Positions 53,430 to 61,811 are shown, numbered from the stretch's first letter. The stretch: 64,000 nucleotides of DNA from CAKZQX01 sp034437035 (GCA_034437035.1 DAOTUI010000078.1:1-64000); one strand, 5' to 3'. Numbers and translations are program-made. Notes: generated from the sequence alone by a model not told the origin.

Positions 53430-53460
53430 AATCCCTTCCTTTGGTGGTTGGTATTATTCA

Positions 53461-53675
53461 CACAAGTTACGCGGTCGGTTCCAAATCAGGTGTTCATCTG
53501 GATGAACGGCCGATTCGCCTCCGGCAGGGTGGAATGGGACATTCTTTTTCCGGAACATGTGGCTCGGAGTGCCACATGTTCCGGAAAAAGACAAAACAGT
53601 ACCATGCTGCCGCAGGGGAAATACGCCGTTATCGCGAGCAAACGGTCCGTTTGAACGCACACCGCGTAAGTCCTG
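53461..53675. mobile_element. Interspersed palindromic element, copy K1 (full)
   Basis: Flanked by TTATTCA at 53454-53460 and 53676-53682. Core 45 bp at 53545-53589, TTTTTCCGGAACATGTGGC type. Nearly identical to copy F along its length, including hairpin CAAACGGTCCGTTTG (CAAACGATTCGTTTG in F). Confidence 0.9.
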
Positions 53676-53682
53676 TTATTCA

Positions 53683-53898
53683 CACAAGTTACGCGGTCGG
53701 TTCCAAATCAAGTGTTCATCTGGAGATGAACGGCCGATTCGCCTCCGGCAGGGCGGAAGATTCCATACTTTTTCACAAAACATTTGCACAACGTGCAAAT
53801 GTTTTGTAAAAAAGCCGGATCACGTACAATGCTATCATAGGCGAGTCTGCCGTTCATCTGGTCAAACGCCTGGCTCATACGCCCACCGCGTAACGCAT
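53683..53898. mobile_element. Interspersed palindromic element, copy K2 (full)
   Basis: Flanked by TTATTCA at 53676-53682 (shared with K1) and 53899-53905. Core 45 bp at 53769-53813, TTTTTCACAAAACATTTGCAC with loop AAC. The left 60 bp match K1, but the core and right half differ. Confidence 0.88.
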
Positions 53899-53905
53899 GT
53901 TATTC

Positions 53906-54005
53906 ACAGAACGTACGCGGTACCGTCTGTTCCGGCCATGTGCCGGACCCAAAAGCCGATTTCGCTCGCAGCAGCATGGCGGACGCGCATAATCGCGTCC
54001 CTACC
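53906..54005. mobile_element. Interspersed palindromic element, copy K3 (fragment joined to a GACGCGC palindrome)
   Basis: It starts CAGAACGTACGCGGT after the shared TTATTCA and continues TTCCGGCCATGTGCCGGACC, TTTCGCTCGCAGCAGCATGG, then breaks into GCGGACGCGCATAATCGCGT. The rest of the element is missing: the small palindrome has replaced or interrupted it. Confidence 0.65.
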
Positions 54006-54075
54006 CAAACCGCATGGTACTTTGTATCTTTTTCATCGCGGCATGCCGTGCGGAACGACTCTGCCTACATTCCGG

Positions 54076-55104
54076 CTATTCACTCTTCCGGGTGCCTTCG
54101 GTCCAGGCCATGCACTCCGCCTGGCCCGGCAGCTCGCCGGCACCGCTCAGGTCGGTACGTAGCACGATAATCGCACGGCGCAGACGCTCACGCTCATCGT
54201 GGTGCTGAAAGCGGTCGCCCACGCGCAGTTGATACTTGCAGAAGGCCAGTTCAATCATCAGATGATGTAACCGCCGTACCCGCACGTAGCGGAGCAAGCC
54301 ATGCTGCGCCAGCACACCCAGGTGCGCACGCGTCCGGCGGAAGGCAAAAAGCACCTCGGCATAGTCGGTTGCACTGATCGTGCCCAGGGTAATCTCCTCG
54401 CCCAACTCCTGCTCGATCCAGGTATGCTCGTGGTTCCAGGCCAACCCGGTAATCGCCAGCAGCGTCAGCACCCCCGACCACTGCACCACCCAGGCAAAAG
54501 CCATCCCCAGCAGTTGATAGTTTACCGCAATATTGTGTAACCCGTGCAGCAGGATCGCCAGAACCATGCCGGCGCTCAGGGCCACATAGCCCAGCCAGCG
54601 CTGTGGCGCATAACGCACCGCCCCCAGCGCCAACCCGACGATGCTGGTGAAGAGGGCATGGTTAAAGCCAAAAACAACACTGCGCAACCAGAACTGCCCG
54701 TTTAGATCGGTGGGGTCATTCAGGAAGAAAAGCAGGTTCTCGGTCATGGCGAAGCCAAAGCCGATCAGCGCGCCATAAACAATCCCATCGAGGATGCCGT
54801 CAAACTCACGCCGGGCAAACAGAAAGAGGGCAATCAGGGCCAGCGCCTTGACCGGCTCCTCAACCAGGGGGGCTAAGGCCCAGGTGACGGCGGCCGGGCC
54901 AAGGGGCGATTGTGCAGTCGGCGCTTCCAAGAGAATCTCAAAGAAGATTGCCAGAAGAATCGCCGGCAGCGATCCCCACACGAAAGTCGCCACGAGCAGG
55001 TGCAGCGGCTCCTTCTCGTAGCGATCCAGCCACCAGATGATCAGGGTGTAGAGGATGGTTGGTACGGCGGCAGCAACAACAGCGATAAGGGTAAATGGCA
55101 ACAT
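54076..55104 (-). CDS. PrsW-family intramembrane protease
   Basis: The 342-residue protein has about eight hydrophobic spans and the PrsW residues: the glutamate pair in LAPLVEEPVKALAL, the EN in FAMTENLLFFLND, the histidine in FGFNHALFTSIVGLALG and the final one in LLHGLHNIAVN. In Bacillus, PrsW cleaves an anti-sigma factor; the substrate here is unknown. A cytoplasmic C-terminal tail of about 110 residues follows the last span (ITLGTISATDYAEVLFAFRR). Start 55104 is preferred over upstream word repeats (CGCAATACGCAATAC). Confidence 0.9.
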   Translation of the reverse strand: MLPFTLIAVVAAAVPTILYTLIIWWLDRYEKEPLHLLVATFVWGSLPAILLAIFFEILLEAPTAQSPLGPAAVTWALAPLVEEPVKALALIALFLFARREFDGILDGIVYGALIGFGFAMTENLLFFLNDPTDLNGQFWLRSVVFGFNHALFTSIVGLALGAVRYAPQRWLGYVALSAGMVLAILLHGLHNIAVNYQLLGMAFAWVVQWSGVLTLLAITGLAWNHEHTWIEQELGEEITLGTISATDYAEVLFAFRRTRAHLGVLAQHGLLRYVRVRRLHHLMIELAFCKYQLRVGDRFQHHDERERLRRAIIVLRTDLSGAGELPGQAECMAWTEGTRKSE

Positions 55105-55174
55105 ACGTTTGTATATTGCGTACTGCGTACTGTGCAAGTTAGACCGAATACGCAATACGCAATACACTACGGAT

Positions 55175-56962
55175 TTACGGATTAAGCCCCAGTTCCGTCA
55201 GGCGCTCGGATGAAGGTATGCCCGTGCGATCCCATCCGTGGCGGCGGTAATACTCGCGCAGCAGTTCATTCAGGGCGGGCAGATGCCCCGCCGCGCGGCC
55301 CTCGTTCAGCGGTGTCTCGCGCCAGCGCGCAGGCAGTTCATCCCGGGCGCCGTCGTCGCAATACTGCAGGGCAAACAGGCGTTCCAGCGTGATAATGCGC
55401 TCACCCAGGCGGGCCAATCCCACTCCGTTCAGCGTCTGCCCGGTCAGCGCGCTGATAAGCGCCAACTGCTCAACCGGCGTTACCTGGTAGGCCAGCAACC
55501 CCAGGCGGCGACAGATCCCGGTGGCATCCAGCACCGCCGCGAAGCGCTCATGCCAGATCAGACGTACCGCCTTGCCCTTGACCGCCTGCGGGTTTCCCGC
55601 TTCATCGGGCAGCCAGGCGGGCGGCTCCGGGAGCAACTCATCAAAGATCATGGCATAGCGGTAATCCCCGCCGATCGGCGCGGTCGCCATTGCCAGCGCT
55701 ATGCCGTTCAGCGCGCGCGGGTCGAGGGCAGGCATCGCCAACCCCTTGACCTGGGGAGCAAAATCGGCACTACCATAGAAGATCTCCTGCATCTCGCCTA
55801 CCCCCAGCGAGAGCATATCGCGCTTCTCCTGATGCTCGCCCAGGCGGGTAATAGCCGCCACTACCGCTTCTTCATCGCCCCAGGACAGCGACCCCGACCG
55901 GTTGAGCCCGGTCTCCCGGCTCTCCATCGTAAAAGCAATTGCGGCGCTGGTTGCGGCCGGATCAAGCCCCAGGCGCAGGCAGAGATCCGCGATGGCGATC
56001 AGGCTATTCGGGTTGCTGATGCCACAGCGCGCACCAAACCCGGCCACGGCTTCCAGTTCCGGCAGCGGCGCGGGCCGGTCCGCCTGATTGTCCGGGGCCA
56101 GCGCGGGTATTCCCAGGAAGGTGCGGTTTTCCGACTCACCTTGCCGGCTCAGGGCGGCGGGAAGATCCCGAAAGGCTGTATCCAGGTTGCCCTGCTTCCC
56201 GTTGTGCCCGGTCAGCGCGCCCCACTCGACCGCCTGGGGAAAATAGTGCAGGTTGCCCAACCGGGCGACACTCTGTGCCAGCGCGCTACGCTCCACCCGC
56301 CGGGTGATGATGTCGATCGCCGCGTTGAGCTTGCGCTCATCCGGAACCTTGACCGGTGTAACGCCACGTACGGCAATCGCCTTGACGCGCTTATCCGCCA
56401 TCACCGTGCCTGTCCCGGCCGGTTCGGCAATGTAGCGCCCCTCGGCCACGATACTGCTGTAGGCCACGCCCGCCTCCGCCGCCGGGCCGATGCAGACCAT
56501 CGTATACTCATCGCCCAGTTCCTGGCGCAGCGCGGCAACGGTCGCCTGGGTATCGCGCCCCAGCAGATGTGTCGCCGGACGCAGCAACACCCGCTCGTGA
56601 TCAATTTGCAGATAACACCAGTCCGGCGCGCGCCCGTTGAGGATCAACAGATCATAACCGGCACGGCGGAGGGCTCCGCCCCACTTGCCCGGCGACCAGC
56701 TATAGCCGATGCCGCCGGTTAGCGGTGAGCGAGTTCCAACCACAAAGCCGTCGGCGATTGATGCAGATGTGCCCGCCAGCGGCCCGGCCGCAAACACCAG
56801 CAGATTCTCAGCGGCACGCGGGGACGTATCGGGTGGGAGACGGTGGAAGAGAAGCCATGCAATCGCTCCCCGCCCGCCCAGGTAGTCCTGTGCAACCTGC
56901 GGGGGGAGCTGCTGCTGCATCTTGCCACGATTGAGAACAACATTTAATGCACGCAGAGCCAT
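55175..56962 (-). CDS. Aldehyde:ferredoxin oxidoreductase-like protein lacking three cluster cysteines
   Basis: The 595-residue protein aligns in pattern with the tungsten-containing AOR family: N-terminal LGGRGAIAWLLFHRLPPDTS, VVGTRSPLTGGIGYSWSPGKWGGALRRAGYDLLILNGRAP, AEPAGTGTVMADKRVKAIAV, and CGISNPNSLIAIADLCLRLGLDPAATSAAIAFTME. The usual C-x2-C-x3-C cluster motif is absent; the position reads SENRTFLGIPALAPDNQ. The fourth cysteine, in VLDATGICRRLGLL, is kept. The C-terminus is family-like. It could bind the pterin without the [4Fe-4S] cluster. Start at 56962 with GAGGAAG upstream. Confidence 0.85.
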   Translation of the reverse strand: MALRALNVVLNRGKMQQQLPPQVAQDYLGGRGAIAWLLFHRLPPDTSPRAAENLLVFAAGPLAGTSASIADGFVVGTRSPLTGGIGYSWSPGKWGGALRRAGYDLLILNGRAPDWCYLQIDHERVLLRPATHLLGRDTQATVAALRQELGDEYTMVCIGPAAEAGVAYSSIVAEGRYIAEPAGTGTVMADKRVKAIAVRGVTPVKVPDERKLNAAIDIITRRVERSALAQSVARLGNLHYFPQAVEWGALTGHNGKQGNLDTAFRDLPAALSRQGESENRTFLGIPALAPDNQADRPAPLPELEAVAGFGARCGISNPNSLIAIADLCLRLGLDPAATSAAIAFTMESRETGLNRSGSLSWGDEEAVVAAITRLGEHQEKRDMLSLGVGEMQEIFYGSADFAPQVKGLAMPALDPRALNGIALAMATAPIGGDYRYAMIFDELLPEPPAWLPDEAGNPQAVKGKAVRLIWHERFAAVLDATGICRRLGLLAYQVTPVEQLALISALTGQTLNGVGLARLGERIITLERLFALQYCDDGARDELPARWRETPLNEGRAAGHLPALNELLREYYRRHGWDRTGIPSSERLTELGLNP

Positions 56963-57118
56963 ATACTTCCTCAAATCGGATCGACTGACCTGTTCCGGCG
57001 CATAACGCATCCAGACAGCCTGGCTATTGTACACCATGCGTCACTGGTGAGCAAAGCCCACTTCGTAGTACAATGCCCCCGAATGAGGTTAGGTATTATG
57101 GTCAATGGATGATAAACT

Positions 57119-58723
57119 ATGTCAATCGAACATGAAGTTCATGCATTTCTGGATGCATGTGTGTCCCCGCTGCAGGCGCTGCTACGTGAGCGCAATCTGT
57201 CCCACTGGAACCTGGCGACCACGGGCGAGGCGCGCTATGCCGATGAGGTTGCGCGGCTGAGCAGTCGGCTGATGACCCACTTGAACCAACCCGACGACTG
57301 GGAACGGATATGCGCCCTCTACGCCCGGCGGGACGAGAGCCGCGATGAACACCTGCGCCGTCGGCTGACTCTGGCTTACCAGCAGTATGCTCACCAGCAG
57401 CGCAGTCCGGCGCAGATCAGCCGCATCGCCGCGCTCGAAACCGAACTCTACCGCCTCTTTTCCACCTTCCGGGCCACGCTGGAGGGGCAGCCGTTGACGG
57501 ATAACGATATCGTCCAGATCCTGCGCACCGAGCGCGATTCCGCGCGGCGCCAGGCCGCCTGGGAAGCCGGCAAGCAGATTGGCGCGCAGGCCGCCCCCAA
57601 AATCCGCGAACTGGCGGCGCTCCGCAATGCCGCAGCGCAGGCGCAGGGCTGGTCCGACTACTACGCCATGGCACTGGCGCTCCAGGAGATTGACGAACAG
57701 GAACTGTTTGCGCTACTGGAGACGCTGGAGCAGCAGACTCGTGCGCCCTTCCTGGAGCGCAAAGCCGCAATTGACGCGGTTCTGGCGGAGCGCTTCGGCC
57801 TGAAGCCGGAGGAGTTACGTCCCTGGCACTACAGCGATCCCTTCTTCCAGAAAGCGCCGCACACCGGCGAGGTAGACCTGGATGCGCTCTTTGCCGACCA
57901 GGATGTTGTGGCGCTCACGCTGGCGACCTGTGATGCATTGGGGCTGGATGTGCGCGATATCCTGGCCCGCAGCGATCTGTATGAGCGCCCCGGCAAAAAT
58001 CAGCACGCCTTCTGTCTGCATATCGACCCGCTCAGCGATGATGTGCGGGTGCTGGCAAACCTGCGGCCCGATGTCAAAAACATGGAGACCTGCCTGCACG
58101 AATTCGGCCATGCGATTTATGACAAGTACCTGGGGGCCAATCTGCCCTTCCTGCTGCGAAGACCGGCGCACATCAGCACCACCGAGGCCGGCGCGATGAT
58201 GCTGGGCCGCCTGGCGCGTGATGCCGCCTGGCTAGAGCGCGTGCGGGGGCTGACCGGCGCGCAGGTGCAGCGCCTGACGGCCGCAGTGCAGGCCGCCGAG
58301 AGCTGCAAGCAACTGATCTTTGTGCGCTGGGCGCTGGTGATGGTCTCCTTTGAGCGCGATCTCTACCGCTTCCCGGAGCTTGATCTCGATCAGCGCTGGT
58401 GGGAGTATGTCACGCGGTTTCAGGCCGTCCCCCGTCCCGAGGGACGCGACGCCCCCGATTGGGCCGCCAAGATCCACCTGGCAACCAGCCCGGTCTACTA
58501 TCACAACTATATTCTGGGGGAGTTAACCGCCAGCCAACTGCTGGAAACAATCCGCCGGCAGACCGGCGCGACCCTGGTGGAGAATCCCGCCGCCGGGGAG
58601 TTCCTACGGGAAGAGATCTTTGCACGCGGAGCGACCCTGCCCTGGAACGAGTTGCTGACCCGCGTAACCGGCGCGCCGCTCAACCCGCGCGCCTACATCG
58701 CCGATTTTGTTCATCGCCAGTGA
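57119..58723 (+). CDS. M2/M3-type gluzincin metallopeptidase
   Basis: The 534-residue protein has the zinc site ETCLHEFGHAIYDKYLG (HExxH) and the downstream Glu in HISTTEAGAMMLGRLA, the gluzincin spacing. The N-terminal helical half carries RNAAAQAQGWSDYYAMALALQEIDEQELFALL, as in peptidyl-dipeptidases of the M2 (ACE-like) group. No signal peptide, so it should be cytoplasmic. It probably trims oligopeptides. It is divergent from the AOR-like gene with 156 bp between, and SecG follows in the same direction. Confidence 0.88.
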   Translation: MSIEHEVHAFLDACVSPLQALLRERNLSHWNLATTGEARYADEVARLSSRLMTHLNQPDDWERICALYARRDESRDEHLRRRLTLAYQQYAHQQRSPAQISRIAALETELYRLFSTFRATLEGQPLTDNDIVQILRTERDSARRQAAWEAGKQIGAQAAPKIRELAALRNAAAQAQGWSDYYAMALALQEIDEQELFALLETLEQQTRAPFLERKAAIDAVLAERFGLKPEELRPWHYSDPFFQKAPHTGEVDLDALFADQDVVALTLATCDALGLDVRDILARSDLYERPGKNQHAFCLHIDPLSDDVRVLANLRPDVKNMETCLHEFGHAIYDKYLGANLPFLLRRPAHISTTEAGAMMLGRLARDAAWLERVRGLTGAQVQRLTAAVQAAESCKQLIFVRWALVMVSFERDLYRFPELDLDQRWWEYVTRFQAVPRPEGRDAPDWAAKIHLATSPVYYHNYILGELTASQLLETIRRQTGATLVENPAAGEFLREEIFARGATLPWNELLTRVTGAPLNPRAYIADFVHRQ

Positions 58724-58883
58724 TAGTGGTACAATGCCTGTTCGGATTTACGCAAAAGAACAGAGAACCAGAGAACAAAGAACAAACAGGCTTCCTTTGT
58801 TCTCTCTTCTCTGTATTACCGACTACGGGATACGAACTACGGACTACGCAATAATACGGACTACGCAATAAAAGGAGGTTCTT

Positions 58884-59099
58884 GTGGAAACTGCAATCTA
58901 CTTTGCAATGATCATTCTCAGCGTTGTGCTGATGGGCCTGGTCGTCGTTCAGGCGCGCACACCGGGCATGGCGAACCGGGACTCCGGCTCGATCTCTCGC
59001 ACGCGGCGCGGCCTGGAGAAAACGCTGCACCAGATGACCATTGTGGTCACGGCACTCTTTCTGCTGCTGGCCCTGATCGCCAGTCTGCCGATTCTTTAG
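58884..59099 (+). CDS. secG: Preprotein translocase subunit SecG
   Basis: The 71-residue protein has two membrane segments (YFAMIILSVVLMGLVVVQ and IVVTALFLLLALIASLPIL) joined by a Gly/Ser/Arg loop (DSGSISRTRRGLEKTLHQMT), the SecG layout. It starts with GTG at 58884, eight bases after AAAAGGAGG. It lies 15 bp upstream of the peptide-binding protein gene, so they are likely co-transcribed. The gap before it is filled with ACTACGGACTACGCAATA-type words. Confidence 0.85.
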   Translation: METAIYFAMIILSVVLMGLVVVQARTPGMANRDSGSISRTRRGLEKTLHQMTIVVTALFLLLALIASLPIL

Positions 59100-59114
59100 T
59101 CAGGTTGAGCTACA

Positions 59115-60800
59115 ATGGCACGTCGTATTCGCTGGCAAATCGTGATCGCCATCCTGAGCGCACTGCTGGTGGTGATTCTGCTGGGCCGGATGGCCCTGCT
59201 CAACGCAGCAGTGTCCAGCCCGCTGCCGGGTGGCTCCTATGTTGAAGCGGTGATTGGCACGCCAACGCAGCCGATCCCGCTGCTGAACGATCCCCTGGTG
59301 GACCCGGCCGGGCGCGACCTGGGGGCGCTGCTGTTCGATGGGCTGACCCGCATCGGCTCCGATGGACTGCCCGAAGCAGCCCTGGCCGCCGACTGGCAGA
59401 TCGATTCGTCGGGGGAGGTCTACACCTTCAACCTGCGGCGCGATGTCACCTGGCACGATGGCACGCCCTTCACCGCCGCCGATGTGGTGTTTACGCTGCA
59501 GGCGATCCAGAGCGCCGATTTTACGGGCGACCCGGCGCCGGCGAACCTGTGGCGCAATGTGCTGGTAGACCGACTGGACGACTATACCGTACGCTGCACG
59601 CTGAATGCGCCCTATGCGCCCTTTTTGAGTAAGGCCAATGTTCCGATCTTGCCCGCGCATCTGCTGAGCAACATTCCGATCAGCGAGTGGTCCAACTCGG
59701 CGTTTGCCCGGCAACTGATCGGCACCGGCCCCTACCAGCTTGAAGCGCTGACCGGTGAGCGGGCATTGCTGACGTTGAACAGCGCCTACTTTGTGCAGCA
59801 ACCACTAATTGACCGGATTGAACTGCGCTTTATCGAAACCGCTCCGGCGGCGCTCTCGGCCCTCGACCGAGGCGAAGTGCAGGCGCTGGGCATGGCCGCC
59901 GAACCCGACTTGAGCCAGGTTGCCCTGCCGCAGACGATCAGGCGGCTAACGCTGCCGCTGGACGCCTACACCGTGCTGACGTTTAATCTGCGCAATGCGC
60001 CACTGGATAGCCAGGCGCTACGCCAGGCGTTGTCCCTGGGCCTGGATAAGAATGTGCTGATTGAGCAGGTGCTGGGCGGTACGGCAGTCCGCGTTGATAC
60101 GCCCATTCTGCCGGGATGGTGGGCCTATGACGCAACTGTGCAGGGGTATGCCTACAACCCGATTGCCGCAGAAGCGGCGCTGGAAGAGCTGGGCTACACC
60201 CCGGCAGCGGATGGTATCCGCGCCCGCGACGGGGAGCCGCTGGTGCTGCCGCTGATCACCGACGGTGCACCTGAGCGCCTGGCCGCCGCCGCCGAAATTG
60301 CCCGCCAGTGGCAAGATATCGGCGTGCAGGTTGAGATCGAGGAACTGGACAGCGCTACCCTGCGCCGGCGGCTGCGCGACCGCGATTTTGTAATGGCACT
60401 GCATAGCTGGGCGCGCCTGGGTGCTGACCCGGATGTGTTTGAGTTGTGGCACTCCAGCCAGGCTGCCAACGGACTAAACTATGCCGGGTTGCGTGATGAG
60501 GAGATCGATACGCTGCTCGTGAGTGCGCGCACCGAGTTGGAACTGGCGGCCCGCAACGCCGACTATGCGGCCTTCCAGCAGCGCTGGATCGATCTGGCAC
60601 CCGGCATTATTCTCTACCAGCCACTCTACAACTTCACGGCGGATGCGCAGATCGGCGGGTTTGGCTTTGATACGCTCGACCAGAACCGCCTCAGTAATGC
60701 CGGCATCCTGATCGGGCGCGAGGATCGCTACCGCAACGTGCCCCGCTGGTTTGTGCGTAGTTCGCGTGAGATTCCCGGTAGTTTGCGTCAGGGCAGGTGA
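59115..60800 (+). CDS. Family-5 (peptide/nickel-type) extracellular solute-binding protein
   Basis: The 561-residue protein has an N-terminal membrane anchor (QIVIAILSALLVVILLGRM), then the family-5 binding-protein fold: LLFDGLTRIGSDGLPEAALAADWQI, the signature FNLRRDVTWHDGTPFTAADVVFTLQAI, PYAPFLSKANVPILPAHLL, TGPYQLEALTGERALLTLN and the C-terminal LPLITDGAPERLAAAAEIARQWQDIGVQVEIEELD. It binds oligopeptides or similar substrates for an ABC transporter. No permease genes are present. It lies directly after secG with a 15-bp gap. Confidence 0.92.
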   Translation: MARRIRWQIVIAILSALLVVILLGRMALLNAAVSSPLPGGSYVEAVIGTPTQPIPLLNDPLVDPAGRDLGALLFDGLTRIGSDGLPEAALAADWQIDSSGEVYTFNLRRDVTWHDGTPFTAADVVFTLQAIQSADFTGDPAPANLWRNVLVDRLDDYTVRCTLNAPYAPFLSKANVPILPAHLLSNIPISEWSNSAFARQLIGTGPYQLEALTGERALLTLNSAYFVQQPLIDRIELRFIETAPAALSALDRGEVQALGMAAEPDLSQVALPQTIRRLTLPLDAYTVLTFNLRNAPLDSQALRQALSLGLDKNVLIEQVLGGTAVRVDTPILPGWWAYDATVQGYAYNPIAAEAALEELGYTPAADGIRARDGEPLVLPLITDGAPERLAAAAEIARQWQDIGVQVEIEELDSATLRRRLRDRDFVMALHSWARLGADPDVFELWHSSQAANGLNYAGLRDEEIDTLLVSARTELELAARNADYAAFQQRWIDLAPGIILYQPLYNFTADAQIGGFGFDTLDQNRLSNAGILIGREDRYRNVPRWFVRSSREIPGSLRQGR

Positions 60801-60839
60801 TAGGTGATAGGTGATAGGTGATAGGTGATAGGTGACAGG
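60799..60839. repeat. Tandem 7-bp repeat GTGATAG
   Basis: Five to six units of GTGATAG, the last diverging to GTGACAG, overlap the stop of the binding-protein gene (the GTGA of the TGA stop is within the first unit). Confidence 0.9.
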
Positions 60840-60879
60840 GATGAGTTCATTGTTTTTCGTCCCTGTTCCCTGCATCTTG

Positions 60880-61170
60880 CTACGCTTCTGCATCGGGTGA
60901 AGCATCTTGTCCGGCAGAGAACGAGACGCTTCTGGAACGGTCGGCAGGATATACTCCGTCCTGGGCGGGCAGCGGGGCGCGGATAACCCGATCCCGTCCC
61001 GCTGCCCTGGCCTGGTAGAGTGCCATTATGCAGCATTACAACCCCGACGGGGCAGTCATGTCGGGCGGTGCGCTGCAGTTCCCCCGCTGGCGACTCTTCC
61101 AGATAGCGCCGGGTTGATATCCACAATGCGCTGCTGCGCATCCACCACAATGATGCCATCCGGCACCACA
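60880..61170 (-). pseudogene. PAS-GGDEF remnant (both ends of a diguanylate cyclase-like gene fused)
   Basis: The upstream part reads VPDGIIVVDAQQRIVDINPA, the start of a PAS domain (61170 to about 61100). Further on, in another frame, comes ALYQARAAGRDRVIRAPLPA, the last helix of a GGDEF domain (DxALYxAKxxGRNxV pattern), ending at a stop at 60880-60882. The large middle has been deleted. Confidence 0.65.
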
Positions 61171-61231
61171 CTCAGCGTTACTACACACTATCTTGCAAAC
61201 GTAGTACAATGAAACCTATGCTCCCGCCTGC

Positions 61232-61792
61232 GTGCTAATCAACCCCGAGGGTGATATTCTCTATGTGTATGGTCGCACCGGCAAATATCTGGACCCGGCG
61301 GCCGGCGAGGCCAGTTTCAACCTCTTGCGCATGGCGCGCGAAGGCTTGCGGTTTGTGCTGCCTACGCTCATCCGCGAAGTGCAGACCGGAACTGCGGAAA
61401 TCTACCGCGAAGGCATCCGCATTACCACCGACGGCGATGTTCAGGTGGTGAACCTGCGCGTGCGCCATGTATCGCAGGATATGATCATGGTGATATTTGA
61501 GGATGTCGCCCAGCTTCAACCAACCGAACCACCCGCCGAGCAACTGGAGCAACCGGATATCACGCCTGAGGAAAAAGATCAGCGCCTCACGGCCTTGCAG
61601 CAGGAGTTAGACTCGACCCGAGCGTACCTGAAAACGACGATTGAGGAGTTACAGGCATCAAATGAAGAAGTAAAATCCTCGAACGAGGAGTTACAATCCA
61701 CCAACGAGGAATTGCAGTCAACTAACGAAGAACTTGAGACCTCCAAAGAAGAACTGCAATCGGTCAACGAAGAACTGGTGACAGTCGGCTGA
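61232..61792 (+). pseudogene. Fragment of a CheB-CheR-PAS hybrid sensor (linker and coiled coil)
   Basis: The frame reads LINPEGDILYVYGRTGKYLD and PAAGEASFNLLRMAREGLRF, the PAS-like linker of CheB/CheR-type hybrid proteins. The NEELQSTNEELQSTNEELET heptads (about residues 145-180) form a long coiled coil. It ends abruptly in SVNEELVTVG. The upstream CheB and CheR domains and the downstream PAS/kinase part are missing. The next frame (61812) begins in another phase as the second half of a PAS domain, consistent with a deletion at 61790-61810. Confidence 0.7.
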
Positions 61793-61811
61793 GAACATCC
61801 TGGGGCAAAAC

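Noticed and set aside
16819..53813. Core palindromes as intrinsic terminators
   Set aside because: Each stem begins with a T run and ends with an A run on both strands, so no U tract follows the hairpin in either transcript. A few cores may still impede transcription, but the canonical signature is missing.
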